Origin: Pseudomonadota bacterium
GTDB taxonomy: Bacteria; Pseudomonadota; Gammaproteobacteria; Xanthomonadales; Xanthomonadaceae
Direction of reading: 5' to 3'
Assembly (NCBI GenBank): GCA_018241125.1
Contig: JAFEEL010000044.1
Location: 110,588 to 174,587, forward strand
Length of the DNA: 64,000 bases
The position numbers and the translations under genes were made by a program. A model generated the notes under the pieces. The model saw nothing but the letters and a program-made list of their open reading frames with translations, ran no database searches and was not told the origin of the DNA. Of this stretch, positions 41,444 through 50,336 are shown one piece after another (the first letter of the stretch is position 1; every line of letters starts with the position of its first letter).

Positions 41444-41457
41444 ATGACCCAAGTCAA
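41444..41457 (-). promoter_or_regulatory. Candidate FNR/Dnr-type binding site
   Basis: On the minus strand TTGAC-TTGG-GTCAT, with a perfect TGAC-N4-GTCA core, compared with TTGAT-N4-ATCAA. It lies 108 bp upstream of the first gene of the nor operon, where an activator of NO- or oxygen-regulated genes would bind. Confidence 0.4.
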
Positions 41458-41583
41458 GCCGGGCGGTGCCGGCGCGTGGTACCCGCGGCTGCCGAGAGCG
41501 CGCGCATCGCGCGGCGACCCCGCGGGCTGCCCGATCGTACGGGCGAACGTCGTACACTCACGCAATCGACGTGGAGGCTGTTG

Positions 41584-42081
41584 ATGAACGCGTTGCTGCA
41601 GGACGTGCTGGACTTGATCGACGGGCCGCTGGTGCAACAATTGGCCGGGCGTCTGGGGGTGTCGCCCGCGCAAGCGCAGGCGAACATCGCCCAGGCGTTG
41701 CCCGGGTTGCTGCACGCGTTGGGGCAACATGCCGGCACCCCTGCGGGTGCCGAAGCCATCCGCACCGCCGTGCAGCAGTTGACCGCGGGTGGATCGGGCG
41801 CAATCAACGTCGATGGCCTGATCGGCCAGATCATGGCCAGCCATCCGGGCGGTGCGGCGGGGCTGGCCGACGCCACCGGCGTGCCGCAATCCGATCTGGC
41901 GCACCTGTTGCCGGTGCTGGCACCGAGTATCCTGGCCGCGCTCTCGCGACAAGGCCCGCAAGGCGCCGGCGCTGCGCCGGATCTGGCGCAAGCGCTGGGC
42001 ACGGCGGCGCAACACGCGCAAGGCGCGGCAAGCGCCGGTGGCATCGGCGGCCTGTTTGGCGCGCTACTCGGCAGGCTCTGA
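41584..42081 (+). CDS. DUF937-family protein
   Basis: 165 residues. Helical protein with QQLAGRLGVSPAQAQANIAQALPGLLHAL at the N-terminus and a Gly-rich GGIGGLFGALLGRL tail, typical of DUF937 (YidB-like). Function unknown. It is 5 bp ahead of dapB and probably co-transcribed. Confidence 0.8.
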   Translation: MNALLQDVLDLIDGPLVQQLAGRLGVSPAQAQANIAQALPGLLHALGQHAGTPAGAEAIRTAVQQLTAGGSGAINVDGLIGQIMASHPGGAAGLADATGVPQSDLAHLLPVLAPSILAALSRQGPQGAGAAPDLAQALGTAAQHAQGAASAGGIGGLFGALLGRL

Positions 42082-42086
42082 AGCCG

Positions 42087-42803
42087 ATGGTCGCGCCGCC
42101 ACCGATCCGCCTGCTGGTGCACGGAGCTTCCGGGCGCATGGGTCGTGCGCTGCTGCGGCTGGTGGCGGTCGATCCGCGCTTCGAACTGGCCGGTGCCATC
42201 ACCCGCGCCGGCGGCATGGTCGATGGCGTGCGTTGCCTGCCGGCCGCGCGCATCGCGGCGGCACTGCCATTCGACGCGCTGGTGGATTTCAGCTTGCCGG
42301 CCGCATTCGATACCGCACTGGAAGTGTGCCTGCAGCGCGGCATCGCGCTGGTGTCGGGCACCACGGGATTGTCGCCGGCGCAGTGCAAAGCGCTGGCTCT
42401 GGCCGCGCAGTCCATCCCGCTGGTGTGCGCGGCCAACTTCAGCCTCGGCGTGGCGGTACTGCACGAACTGGTGGCGCGCGCCGCGGCCGCGTTGCCGAAC
42501 TGGGACTGTCACCTGCTGGAAACCCACCACGTGCGCAAGCTCGACGCGCCCTCGGGCACCGCGCTGGCATTGGGGCAGACCATCGCTGCCGCGCGCGGGC
42601 AGGCGCCGCACTACCTGAGCCTGCGCGCCGGCGACGTGGTCGGCGAACACCACGTGCAGTTCACCGGTGCCGGCGAGCGGCTGGAGTTGATCCACCGCGC
42701 CACCGACCGCGACATCTTTGCCCGCGGCGCGCTGGAGGCGGCCGCGCGGGTGGCCGGTCGTGCGCCGGGCTTGTACGCGCTGGGAAAGCTGCTGCTGGGC
42801 TGA
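42087..42803 (+). CDS. dapB: 4-hydroxy-tetrahydrodipicolinate reductase DapB
   Basis: 238 residues, slightly short for the family (about 270). LLVHGASGRMGRALLRLV is the NAD(P)-binding motif, SGTTGLSPAQ the linker, and ETHHVRKLDAPSGTALALG the substrate motif with catalytic His and Lys. It reduces the DapA product in lysine and diaminopimelate synthesis. The segment between the two domains is shorter than usual. Confidence 0.95.
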   Translation: MVAPPPIRLLVHGASGRMGRALLRLVAVDPRFELAGAITRAGGMVDGVRCLPAARIAAALPFDALVDFSLPAAFDTALEVCLQRGIALVSGTTGLSPAQCKALALAAQSIPLVCAANFSLGVAVLHELVARAAAALPNWDCHLLETHHVRKLDAPSGTALALGQTIAAARGQAPHYLSLRAGDVVGEHHVQFTGAGERLELIHRATDRDIFARGALEAAARVAGRAPGLYALGKLLLG

Positions 42804-42811
42804 GCGTCGCC

Positions 42812-43282
42812 TTACTTGCCCGCTGGCGGGGGCGTGTAGTCGCAGGTCGCGCCGGTCGGGGTGCTGTCGATGCTCATGGTCATCGCCATCGGGTGCTCGC
42901 CGCCCGTGCTGTTCATGTCGATGGTGACGTGCGAGCCGCCACCGGCCTTGGCGGCGAAGGTGCCCCGGCCGGTCATCGCCATCTGCCCGCTGCACGCGTA
43001 GTTGAAGCTGCCGCTGGTGCCGGAAAACGTGTAATTGCTGATCGTGCAATCGCCGTGGCGACCGTCGTGCGTACGTTGCACCACATCACGGACGTCGTGC
43101 TGTTTGCCCAGACACACGCTGGTATCGACCACCCGTGGCGGCATGGCCATCGGCATGTTGGTCATGTGCATGGTCATGGTGGTGGTCACGTGCAGCATCT
43201 GCCCGGGTTCGGCCATGGCAAGCGAAGGCAGGGTCGCCAACGCGAGGCAGACGACGATCGGGCGGTAGCGGGACGAGGACAT
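42812..43282 (-). CDS. Secreted DUF3617-family protein
   Basis: 156 residues from the ATG six bases after AGGAG. Signal peptide ends ALAMA-E near residue 24. Mature part is beta-rich with four Cys (VCLGKQ, DCTISN, NYACSGQM, TCDYTPP) that likely form two disulfides; Met-rich strands are typical of DUF3617. Periplasmic, function unknown. Convergent with dapB (8 bp between the stops). Confidence 0.8.
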   Translation of the reverse strand: MSSSRYRPIVVCLALATLPSLAMAEPGQMLHVTTTMTMHMTNMPMAMPPRVVDTSVCLGKQHDVRDVVQRTHDGRHGDCTISNYTFSGTSGSFNYACSGQMAMTGRGTFAAKAGGGSHVTIDMNSTGGEHPMAMTMSIDSTPTGATCDYTPPPAGK

Positions 43283-43359
43283 GCGGTGCTCCTGTGGCAG
43301 GTTGGGCGTGGACGCGATACGGTAGCCAAAGCGTGCGCGCCAAGCCAGTGGTGTGGCGC

Positions 43360-44394
43360 TCAGCCTGCGTTTTCCACCAGTTCGCGCAGCGGCCCGGGCA
43401 GGCACACGCGCAGACGGGCGTTCAACGCCTTCTCGTGGCGCTGCCAGAGCACGCCCAGCCCGATCACGCCCAAGCCGATGAAGGTCAGCGCGAACGGGAA
43501 CAGCAGGCTATCCTTGAACACTGCGTACGACAGATGACCGAGGTATCCGGCCACGCCCAGCCCGCCGAAGACCACGAACACGCGCCGCGCCAGCGCCGCA
43601 CCGATGCCGATCATGCCGATGTTGAGCAGCGCGTACAGCAGCTTGCCGACTTCGCTGTCCGAGTTCATCGCCGACAACCCGCCCCAGAACGCCAGCGTGC
43701 CGAACAGGTACAGCCAGAACGCGAAATCCGGCTCGCGGCGGGTGCGCAAGTCCACCCACAGCGCCAGCAGCACGGTGACCAATCCGACGAAGACCGATAC
43801 CTGCTTGCGCATTTCCCAGCCCTCGTCGGCACCGAACACGAAGGGCGTCAGATCCATGCTCATGTACCACAGCGTCACCGCGATGGGCATCACCATGTAC
43901 GGCAGGCGATAGCGCCACAGCAAGATCGCACCGGCAGCCAGCGTCGACAGTTCCATCACGATCCAGCGCCAGTCCACGCGCTGATGGTAATCGCGGTAGG
44001 TCATCTGGTCGTCGGGCCAGAAGCCAAGGCCACGCTGCAAGCCGTACACCGCCAATGGCACGAGCACGATCACGAAGGTGGCGACGATCCCCGCCGGCAC
44101 CTTGAGGTGCTTGCGGCGCAAGAAGAACTCGGTCAACCACAAGCCGCCCATGCCATAGCAGCAGGCGATGCCGAACAGCCCCCAGCCGCCGAACAGCTCC
44201 CAGCCGGTGCCCATGAACAGGCTCATCGCGCCGATGGCGATCAGCCCACCGAAGTAGTACAGGATGTGGCTGAACTGGAAGCCGGCGCGGTCGTGCCCGC
44301 GTTCGGACAAGAACTCCCACAGGCGCGCTGCCTGCCCGGCGTCGAGGATGCCGGCGGCGGCCGCGTCATCAAGGGTCTTGCGATGGATGTCCAT
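43360..44394 (-). CDS. DUF2157-family membrane protein
   Basis: 344 residues (an ATG nine bases upstream is possible). A soluble N-terminal helix pair (TLDDAAAAGILDAGQAARLWEFL) precedes about nine membrane helices. The first 40 residues match the DUF2157 N-terminal pattern. Function unknown; a terminator-like hairpin separates it from the upstream gene. Confidence 0.75.
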   Translation of the reverse strand: MDIHRKTLDDAAAAGILDAGQAARLWEFLSERGHDRAGFQFSHILYYFGGLIAIGAMSLFMGTGWELFGGWGLFGIACCYGMGGLWLTEFFLRRKHLKVPAGIVATFVIVLVPLAVYGLQRGLGFWPDDQMTYRDYHQRVDWRWIVMELSTLAAGAILLWRYRLPYMVMPIAVTLWYMSMDLTPFVFGADEGWEMRKQVSVFVGLVTVLLALWVDLRTRREPDFAFWLYLFGTLAFWGGLSAMNSDSEVGKLLYALLNIGMIGIGAALARRVFVVFGGLGVAGYLGHLSYAVFKDSLLFPFALTFIGLGVIGLGVLWQRHEKALNARLRVCLPGPLRELVENAG

Positions 44395-44477
44395 GCGCGG
44401 CATCGGGACGAACGTCGGGGTCGATGCTGTGGCGTGCCCCTGGGCGTGTCAAGTGCGTCCGCGCCGGAACCGGCGAA

Positions 44478-44497
44478 GGGCGGCCTTGCGGCCGCCC
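44478..44497 (-). terminator. Hairpin between the Bax1-like gene and the DUF2157 gene
   Basis: Perfect 8-bp stem GGGCGGCC / GGCCGCCC with a four-base loop, 28 bp after the Bax1-like stop. No T-run, but the stem is very GC-rich. Confidence 0.45.
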
Positions 44498-44524
44498 CTG
44501 CGATGAGGTCTGCTGCGGATCGGA

Positions 44525-45280
44525 TCAGTTGCGCGAGTTGAGCTTGCTCAGCAGGCGCAGGAACTCCAGATACAGCCACACCAGCGTCACCACCAGCCCG
44601 AACGCGCCGTACCACTCCATGTACTTCGGGGCGCGTGCCTGCACACCGCGTTCGATGCTGTCGAAGTCCAGGATCAGGTTCAGCGCGGCGATGATGACGA
44701 TGACCGCGCTCAGGCCGATGCCCATCGGGCTGGACGAGGTGATGACGCTGAACGGGTGGCCGAAGAAACCGCCGATCATGCTGGCCAGATAGAACAGCGC
44801 CACGCCGCCGGTGGCGGCGAACACGCCGAGGCGGAACTTCTCGGTGGCGCGGATCAATCCGCTGCGGTAAGCCAGCAGCAACGCGCCCATGGTGCCGAAG
44901 GTCAGGCCCACGGCCTGAATCACGATGCCCGGGTATTTGGCTTCGAAAATCGACGACACCGCACCGATGAACAGGCCTTCCAGCAGCGCGTAGACCGGCG
45001 AGGTGAACATCGCCCACTGCGCCTTGAAGATCGTCACCAAGGCGACCACGAAACCACCGATCGCGCCGACCATGGCCAGGCCCTGCATCGCGCCCAGGTC
45101 AGACGATTGGCTCCAGCTGTACATCGCCCCGACCAGCACGAGGATCAGCAGGAACGCGGTCTTGTTGACCGTGCCGTTGAGCGTCATCGCGCCGTCTTGC
45201 GCGGCGACGGTGCCGCTGGCGCTGTCGAGGAAGACGTTGGAGTTCAGCGCGGGGTTGGAACTGCGAAGCGGAGTGGCCAT
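44525..45280 (-). CDS. Bax inhibitor-1/YccA-family membrane protein
   Basis: 251 residues, seven membrane helices. The core has SPVYALLEGLFIGAVSSIFE and the fourth-helix region typical of the bacterial YccA-like BI-1 subfamily; DFDSIERGVQARAPKYMEWYGAFGLVVTLVWLYLEFLRLL is the conserved C-terminal pair. Family members are pH- and Ca-sensitive leak channels or protease modulators. Preceded by thiD (17 bp) in the same direction. Confidence 0.88.
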   Translation of the reverse strand: MATPLRSSNPALNSNVFLDSASGTVAAQDGAMTLNGTVNKTAFLLILVLVGAMYSWSQSSDLGAMQGLAMVGAIGGFVVALVTIFKAQWAMFTSPVYALLEGLFIGAVSSIFEAKYPGIVIQAVGLTFGTMGALLLAYRSGLIRATEKFRLGVFAATGGVALFYLASMIGGFFGHPFSVITSSSPMGIGLSAVIVIIAALNLILDFDSIERGVQARAPKYMEWYGAFGLVVTLVWLYLEFLRLLSKLNSRN

Positions 45281-45297
45281 GACGTGCGAAGGCTCCT

Positions 45298-46116
45298 TCA
45301 AGTCAGGTGTTGCAATGGGCGGCGCCAGAAGTGATCGAGCACCGCCAGCTTGGATCGCGCCGGGCGATACGAGTTCCGCAAGGCGCCGTGGACATAGTCT
45401 GTAGCCATCTTGCAGGCTTTCAAGAGCGGCTGCCCGCGACACAGGCCGGCGGCGATTGCGGAGGCCAGCGTACACCCGGTGCCGTGCGGCTGCACGTCCA
45501 GACGCTCGTGGTTGAAGCGGGCGCGGGTGTCGCGGTCGATGTAGCGATCCACCATGGCCACCCCGCCGGGCAGGTGCCCGCCCTTGAGCAGCACCGCCGG
45601 CGCGCCCAGCGCCAGCAGTTCATCCAGCGCCGCATCGGCCGCGTCCGCGCCGGCGATCGGGCGCCCGAGCAGGCATTCGGCCTCGGGGATGTTGGGGGTG
45701 ATGAGGGTCGCCTGTGGCAGCAGCCGCGTGCGCAGCGCGTCCAGCGCCGCCGCTTCCAGCAGGCGCGCCCCGGAGGTGGCGACCATCACCGGATCGAGCA
45801 CCACCCAACGCGGCCGCCAGTGCTCCAGCGCGTCGGCCACCGCGTGCACCACGGCGGCGTCGGCGAGCATGCCGATCTTCACCGTGGCGATGGAAAAATC
45901 GGCGAAGCAGGCATCGATCTGTGCGCGCAGGAAATCCACCGGCGGCACGTACACGGCGCGCACGCCGTGCGGGTTCTGCGCGGTCAACGCGGCGATCGCC
46001 GACAGCCCGTGCACGCCGAACGCAGCGAAGGTTTTCAGGTCGGCCTGGATGCCCGCCCCGCCGCCGGAATCCGAACCGGCGATGGTGAGCGCGCAGGGAG
46101 GAAGATCGTGGGTCAT
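45298..46116 (-). CDS. thiD: Hydroxymethylpyrimidine (phosphate) kinase ThiD
   Basis: 272 residues. TIAGSDSGGGAGIQADLKTF and the anion-hole motif GTGCTLASAIAAGL are diagnostic for this ribokinase-like enzyme, which phosphorylates HMP and HMP-P in thiamine synthesis. It begins 28 bp after the NuoB-like subunit gene and appears co-transcribed with the Hyf-like operon, with no thiamine gene beside it. Confidence 0.95.
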   Translation of the reverse strand: MTHDLPPCALTIAGSDSGGGAGIQADLKTFAAFGVHGLSAIAALTAQNPHGVRAVYVPPVDFLRAQIDACFADFSIATVKIGMLADAAVVHAVADALEHWRPRWVVLDPVMVATSGARLLEAAALDALRTRLLPQATLITPNIPEAECLLGRPIAGADAADAALDELLALGAPAVLLKGGHLPGGVAMVDRYIDRDTRARFNHERLDVQPHGTGCTLASAIAAGLCRGQPLLKACKMATDYVHGALRNSYRPARSKLAVLDHFWRRPLQHLT

Positions 46117-46144
46117 GTGGAATGTTCCTGCCGATGCGGGCCGT

Positions 46145-46654
46145 TCAACCGGCAACGTTGCGTGCGGCTACCGCCAGCAAGCCGCGCAACACGGCGGTGG
46201 GCGAGGGCGGGCAGCCGGGGATGGTCAGGTCCACCGGGAGCACTTCGGACAGCGCGCCCAGCGCGGCATAGCTGCGCCCGAACACGCCGCCACAGGCGGC
46301 ACAGTCGCCGACCGCGACCAGTCGCTTGGGGTCGGGCATGGCGTCCCACGTGCGCTTCACCGCCGCGACCATGTTCGTGCCGATCGGGCCGGTCACCAGC
46401 AGCACGTCGGCGTGGCGCGGGCTGGCAACGAACCGGATGCCGTGGCCTTCGAGGTTGTAGTAGGGGTTGCCCAGCGCACTGAGTTCCAGTTCGCAGGCAT
46501 TGCACGAGGCGGCATCGACCAGACGCAGGCACAGCGCGCGGCCGAGGATCTGCCAGATCGCCGCGTGCAGGGCCGCCGGGGAGTCCGCCGCGGGCGTTGG
46601 CGGGTTTTGGCTGACGTTGCCGATGCGGGCGATCTGGCGCAGGGTCTTGAGCAT
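46145..46654 (-). CDS. hyfI: Hydrogenase-4/complex I small subunit (HyfI/NuoB-like)
   Basis: 169 residues. The 4Fe-4S (N2-type) cluster ligands are present: C51-x2-C54 (DAASCNACELE), C118 (GDCAACGG, with C121 nearby) and C148 (IPGCPPSP). NPYYNLEGHGIRFVASPRHADVLLVTGP is typical of HyfI/HycG. It would pass electrons to or from the large subunit. Intact here although the large subunit is degenerate, so the complex still seems to carry out redox chemistry. Confidence 0.9.
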   Translation of the reverse strand: MLKTLRQIARIGNVSQNPPTPAADSPAALHAAIWQILGRALCLRLVDAASCNACELELSALGNPYYNLEGHGIRFVASPRHADVLLVTGPIGTNMVAAVKRTWDAMPDPKRLVAVGDCAACGGVFGRSYAALGALSEVLPVDLTIPGCPPSPTAVLRGLLAVAARNVAG

Positions 46655-46675
46655 GGTCGGTGACCGCGGGGCCGG

Positions 46676-48220
46676 CTACAGGTCGTGCCCGCTGTAGGAC
46701 AGGTTGAAGGATTTGTTGATCAACGGGAAATCCGCGACGATGTTGCCGATCGCCGCATACTCGACCACCGGCCAGTTCTGCCACGAGGGGTCGTGCGGGC
46801 GGCAGCGGCGGATGCGGCCATCGGCGCCGGTCTGGATCGCCACCAGCACCGGGCCACGCCAGCCTTCCACGCTGCCGAGCGCGAACCCTTCGCCGGTCGC
46901 CGGAGCCAGTGCCACCGTCGCCGGGCCGGGCGGCAGGTTCTCCAGCAAGCTGCGGCACAGGCGCAGCGATTCGCAGGCTTCCTCGAAACGTACCGCCACC
47001 CGTGCGGCGACATCGCCCTCGTCGCGGCCGGCCCGGCGCACGCCCAGCGCCCGGTACGGCTGCAGATCGCCATCCACCCGCTCGTCGCGGGCCACACCGC
47101 TGGCACGCCCGGCCAGCCCGATCAAGCCCAACCGGCGAGCCAGTTCGGGGCTGGCGCAGCCGGCGCCGACGAAGCGATCCTGCAGGCCCGAATGGTCGTC
47201 GTAGATCGCCCGCAGCGTCGCCACCTCGCGTTCCAGCAATGGCAGATCGGTCAGCAGATCCTTGCGCGCGGGTTCATCCAGGTCGCGGCCCACGCCGCCG
47301 GGCACGATGGCATCGAGTGGATAGCGCGCGCCGAACGCGGACTCGTTGCGCCGCAGCAGGTCTTCCTTGAGCCGCGAGAACTGGCTCAGGCCGAAGGCGA
47401 AGCCGCCATCGTTGCCCAACGCGCCCAGATCGCCCAGATGGTTGGCCAGCCGTTCGCGTTCGAGCAACAGCGCGCGCAGGGCGCAGGCGCGAGTCGAAAC
47501 CTCGGTGCCGGTCAGGGCTTCGGCGGCCATCGCGTAGGCCCATCCAAAAGCCACCGTGCTGTCGCCGGAAATCCGTGCCGCCAGCCGCGCGCCTTCGGTC
47601 AAGGTCATGCCGATGAAACGCCGCTCGATCCCTTTGTGCGTGTAGCCCAGGCGCGTTTCCAGACGCAGGACTTTCTCGCCGACCACCGCAAAGCGGAAAT
47701 GCCCGGGTTCGATGATGCCGGCGTGGACCGGGCCGACCGCGATTTCGTGTACGCCCTCGCCGGTCACCCGCACGAAGGGGTATTCGGGTGGCTCGTCGCG
47801 GTCACGCCGATCCATGCCGGCAATGCGCAGCGGGAAGGTCTGCCATTGACCGTGATCGAGCCAACCGCGCCCGTCGCCGCCCTTGGCGCGAATACCGGTC
47901 AGGTCGAAGTTGGCCCGTTGCAGCCGCGCGGCAACCGGGAAGATCGGCGCCAGATCCGGGTGCTCGGGTGCGTGCGCGTGCAGCGGCGAGGCGCTGACCA
48001 GCAGGCCCGCGTCGTCTTCCAGCGCCAGCCACAGCGTGAAGCCTCGGCCGAGGTCGCGATCATCGGTGCCCCACAGGCTGCGCAGGCGTCCGCCGGCATC
48101 GGCCACCGCCTGACACAGCGCCGGCAAGCGCGCGATCCCGACCTCGGCGTGGCGCGCGCGCAGCGGGCCGGGCAGCGGCGCGGCGGTGATCCCCGCAGGC
48201 AGGGCGGCGGACGTGCTCAT
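46676..48220 (-). CDS. hyfG: Hydrogenase large-subunit homologue lacking all Ni-Fe cysteines (HyfG/NuoCD-like)
   Basis: 514 residues; start ATG overlaps the hyfF stop. Residues 25-165 are NuoC-like, 165-514 NuoD-like (VGPVHAGIIEPGHFRF, RLGYTHKGIERRF). The proximal CxxC of hydrogenases is replaced by R216-I-S-G-D-S221, and the distal DPCxxC by N506-L-S-Y-S-G511, at the very C-terminus with no maturation peptide. A Ni-Fe site is therefore impossible. The quinone-side features of complex I may remain, so the protein may bind quinone or another partner instead of H2. Confidence 0.88.
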   Translation of the reverse strand: MSTSAALPAGITAAPLPGPLRARHAEVGIARLPALCQAVADAGGRLRSLWGTDDRDLGRGFTLWLALEDDAGLLVSASPLHAHAPEHPDLAPIFPVAARLQRANFDLTGIRAKGGDGRGWLDHGQWQTFPLRIAGMDRRDRDEPPEYPFVRVTGEGVHEIAVGPVHAGIIEPGHFRFAVVGEKVLRLETRLGYTHKGIERRFIGMTLTEGARLAARISGDSTVAFGWAYAMAAEALTGTEVSTRACALRALLLERERLANHLGDLGALGNDGGFAFGLSQFSRLKEDLLRRNESAFGARYPLDAIVPGGVGRDLDEPARKDLLTDLPLLEREVATLRAIYDDHSGLQDRFVGAGCASPELARRLGLIGLAGRASGVARDERVDGDLQPYRALGVRRAGRDEGDVAARVAVRFEEACESLRLCRSLLENLPPGPATVALAPATGEGFALGSVEGWRGPVLVAIQTGADGRIRRCRPHDPSWQNWPVVEYAAIGNIVADFPLINKSFNLSYSGHDL

Positions 48221-49671
48221 CCGATCATCGCCGCCGCGAGGCGGTACCACTGCGCCAGCACCGGCGGGATGTACAGCCCCAGGCACAGTACCAGCGCCAG
48301 ATGCGCGAATACCGGCAGCAGCGAGGGCCGGTGTGGCAGTGGCATGAGATCGTGTTCGCCGAACACCATCGTCTGCACGCGCCGGAAGATCGCCGCGAAC
48401 GCCATCGCCAGCGCCAGCACCAGCAGCGGGGTCGCCCACGGGTGCTCGTGCATGGCGGTGGTGAGGATCAGGAACTCGCTGGCGAACACTCCGAACGGCG
48501 GCATCCCGAGGATCGCCAGGGTACCCAGCATCAAGCCCCAGCCGATCCGCGGGCTGAGTGAAATCAGGCCGCGGATGCCGTCCATGTCCTGCGTCCCGGC
48601 CTTCTGGGTGGCGTGGCCGACCACGAAAAAAATCCCCGACTTGGTCAGCGAGTGCACGGTCAGGTGCAGCAGGGCGGCGAAGTTGGCCACCGGACCGCCC
48701 ATCCCGAAGGCGAACGTGGCGATGCCCATGTGCTCGATCGACGAATACGCGAACAACCGCTTGACATCCTTCTGTCGCCACAGGAACAACGTCGCCAGCA
48801 GCAGCGAGAGCAGGCCGAAACCCATCATCAGGTTCCCGGCCAGACCGCCGGGAACCGCGCCATCCACCAGCACCTTGCAGCGCACCACCGCGTACAGGGC
48901 GACGTTGAGCAACAGCCCGGACAGCACCGCCGAGACTGGCGTGGGCCCCTCGGAATGGGCATCGGGCAGCCAGTTGTGCAGCGGCGCCATACCCACCTTG
49001 GTGCCGTAGCCGACCAGCAGGAACACGAACGCCAGCGCCAGCACGGTCGGCTCCAGCTGCCCCTTGACCGCGTTCAGGTGGGTCCACAGCAGGGCCGCTT
49101 CGCCTTGGGTGCCGAGCACCTTGCCGGCCGCGAAGTACAGCAGCACGGTGCCGAACAACGCTTGGGCGATGCCGACCCCGCACAGGATGAAGTATTTCCA
49201 CGCCGCTTCGAGGCTGGCCGGGGTGCGGTACAGCGACACCAGCAGCACGGTGGACAAGGTGGCCATCTCCATCGCCACCCACAGGATGCCGAGGTTGTTG
49301 GTCAGCAGCGCCACTAGCATGGTCGCCATGAACAACTGGTACATGCTGTGGTACAGGCGCATCCGCGCCGGGGTCAGGCGCCCGCGGTGGGTTTCGATGC
49401 GCATGTACGGTCGCGAGAACACCGCCGTGGTCAGGCCGACGAAGCTGGTCAGCACCACCAGAAAGACGTTGAAGGGGCCGACGAAGAACTGCTCGTGCCA
49501 GACCAGCAGCGGGCCTTCGGCCATGACCTGCGCGGTGAGCGCGATGCTGGCCACGAAGGTGCACAGGCTGATCGCCACGTTGGCCTCGGCTGCACGCCGG
49601 CGCGCTCCGGTCAAGGCCAGCAGGACGCAGCCCAGCAGCGGGCAGGCCAGCGTCAAGGCGAGCGCGTTCAT
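48217..49671 (-). CDS. hyfF: Antiporter-like membrane subunit HyfF (NuoN/NuoM-like)
   Basis: 484 residues, about 14 membrane helices. The H+ translocation signature (ILWVAMEMATLSTVLLVSLYR with its Glu, GTKVGMAPLHNWLPDAHSEGPTPVSAVLSG with Lys and His) is conserved, as in mrp/complex I antiporter subunits. Overlaps its neighbours by ATGA on both sides. Confidence 0.88.
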   Translation of the reverse strand: MNALALTLACPLLGCVLLALTGARRRAAEANVAISLCTFVASIALTAQVMAEGPLLVWHEQFFVGPFNVFLVVLTSFVGLTTAVFSRPYMRIETHRGRLTPARMRLYHSMYQLFMATMLVALLTNNLGILWVAMEMATLSTVLLVSLYRTPASLEAAWKYFILCGVGIAQALFGTVLLYFAAGKVLGTQGEAALLWTHLNAVKGQLEPTVLALAFVFLLVGYGTKVGMAPLHNWLPDAHSEGPTPVSAVLSGLLLNVALYAVVRCKVLVDGAVPGGLAGNLMMGFGLLSLLLATLFLWRQKDVKRLFAYSSIEHMGIATFAFGMGGPVANFAALLHLTVHSLTKSGIFFVVGHATQKAGTQDMDGIRGLISLSPRIGWGLMLGTLAILGMPPFGVFASEFLILTTAMHEHPWATPLLVLALAMAFAAIFRRVQTMVFGEHDLMPLPHRPSLLPVFAHLALVLCLGLYIPPVLAQWYRLAAAMIG

Positions 49672-50333
49672 GGGTCGTCCTCCTTGAGCTTTTCCAGATG
49701 CTGCAAGTCGAGGCTGTCGAACTGCTCGCGGATCTGGAAAAAGAACACGCCCAGGATCGCCACCCCGACCAGCACGTCCAGAGCGATGCCCAACTCGACC
49801 ACCATCGGCATGCCGTAGGTGGCGCTGGTGGCGGCGAAGAACAGGCCGTTCTCCATCGCCAGAAAGCCGACCACCTGCGAGATCGCCTTGCTGCGGGTGA
49901 TCATCATCAGGAACGACAGCAAGATCACCGCCAGCGCCACGCCCAGGGTGCCGCGGGCGATGGTGGTGGCCATGTGCGCGACCGGCTGGGCCAGCCCGAA
50001 GGCGAACACCACCAGCACGATGCCCACCAGCATGGTGCTGGGGATGTTGAGCAGTGGCTCACGGTCCCAGCGCACGCCCAGGCGCGCGATCAGGCGTTGC
50101 AGGATCCACGGCAGCAACGCCGCCTTGAGCACGAACGAGAGCGCCGCCGAGTAGTACAGGTGGGACAGGCCGGAACTGAAGGCCACGATCGCGGTGGAAA
50201 TCGACAGCACCGCGCCTTGCAACGCGTACAGATCCACCAGCGAGACGATCCGTCGTTGCGAGAGCATGGCGAACGCCAGTAGCAGCATCAGCGCCGCACA
50301 CAGGTTGATCAGCTGGGGCACGAGGATGGCCAT
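49668..50333 (-). CDS. hyfE: Membrane subunit HyfE (NuoK-like)
   Basis: 221 residues, six or seven membrane helices; the C-terminal half has the NuoK-like FLAMENGLFFAATSATYG segment with a membrane Glu. Links the antiporter subunits to the HyfC platform. Confidence 0.85.
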   Translation of the reverse strand: MAILVPQLINLCAALMLLLAFAMLSQRRIVSLVDLYALQGAVLSISTAIVAFSSGLSHLYYSAALSFVLKAALLPWILQRLIARLGVRWDREPLLNIPSTMLVGIVLVVFAFGLAQPVAHMATTIARGTLGVALAVILLSFLMMITRSKAISQVVGFLAMENGLFFAATSATYGMPMVVELGIALDVLVGVAILGVFFFQIREQFDSLDLQHLEKLKEDDP

Positions 50334-50336
50334 CGT

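Noticed and set aside
43258-43273. GGCGGTAGCGGG as another ops site
   Set aside because: Two mismatches at the 3-prime end and lies inside the antisense strand of a gene start, with no operon to serve.
46676-48220. Functional [NiFe]-hydrogenase large subunit
   Set aside because: All four metal-binding cysteines are missing, so the conventional label would mislead.
48221-49564. N-terminal extension of the HyfG-like frame up to 49564
   Set aside because: Reads through hyfF in the wrong frame; the true start at 48220 overlaps the hyfF stop as in the rest of the operon.
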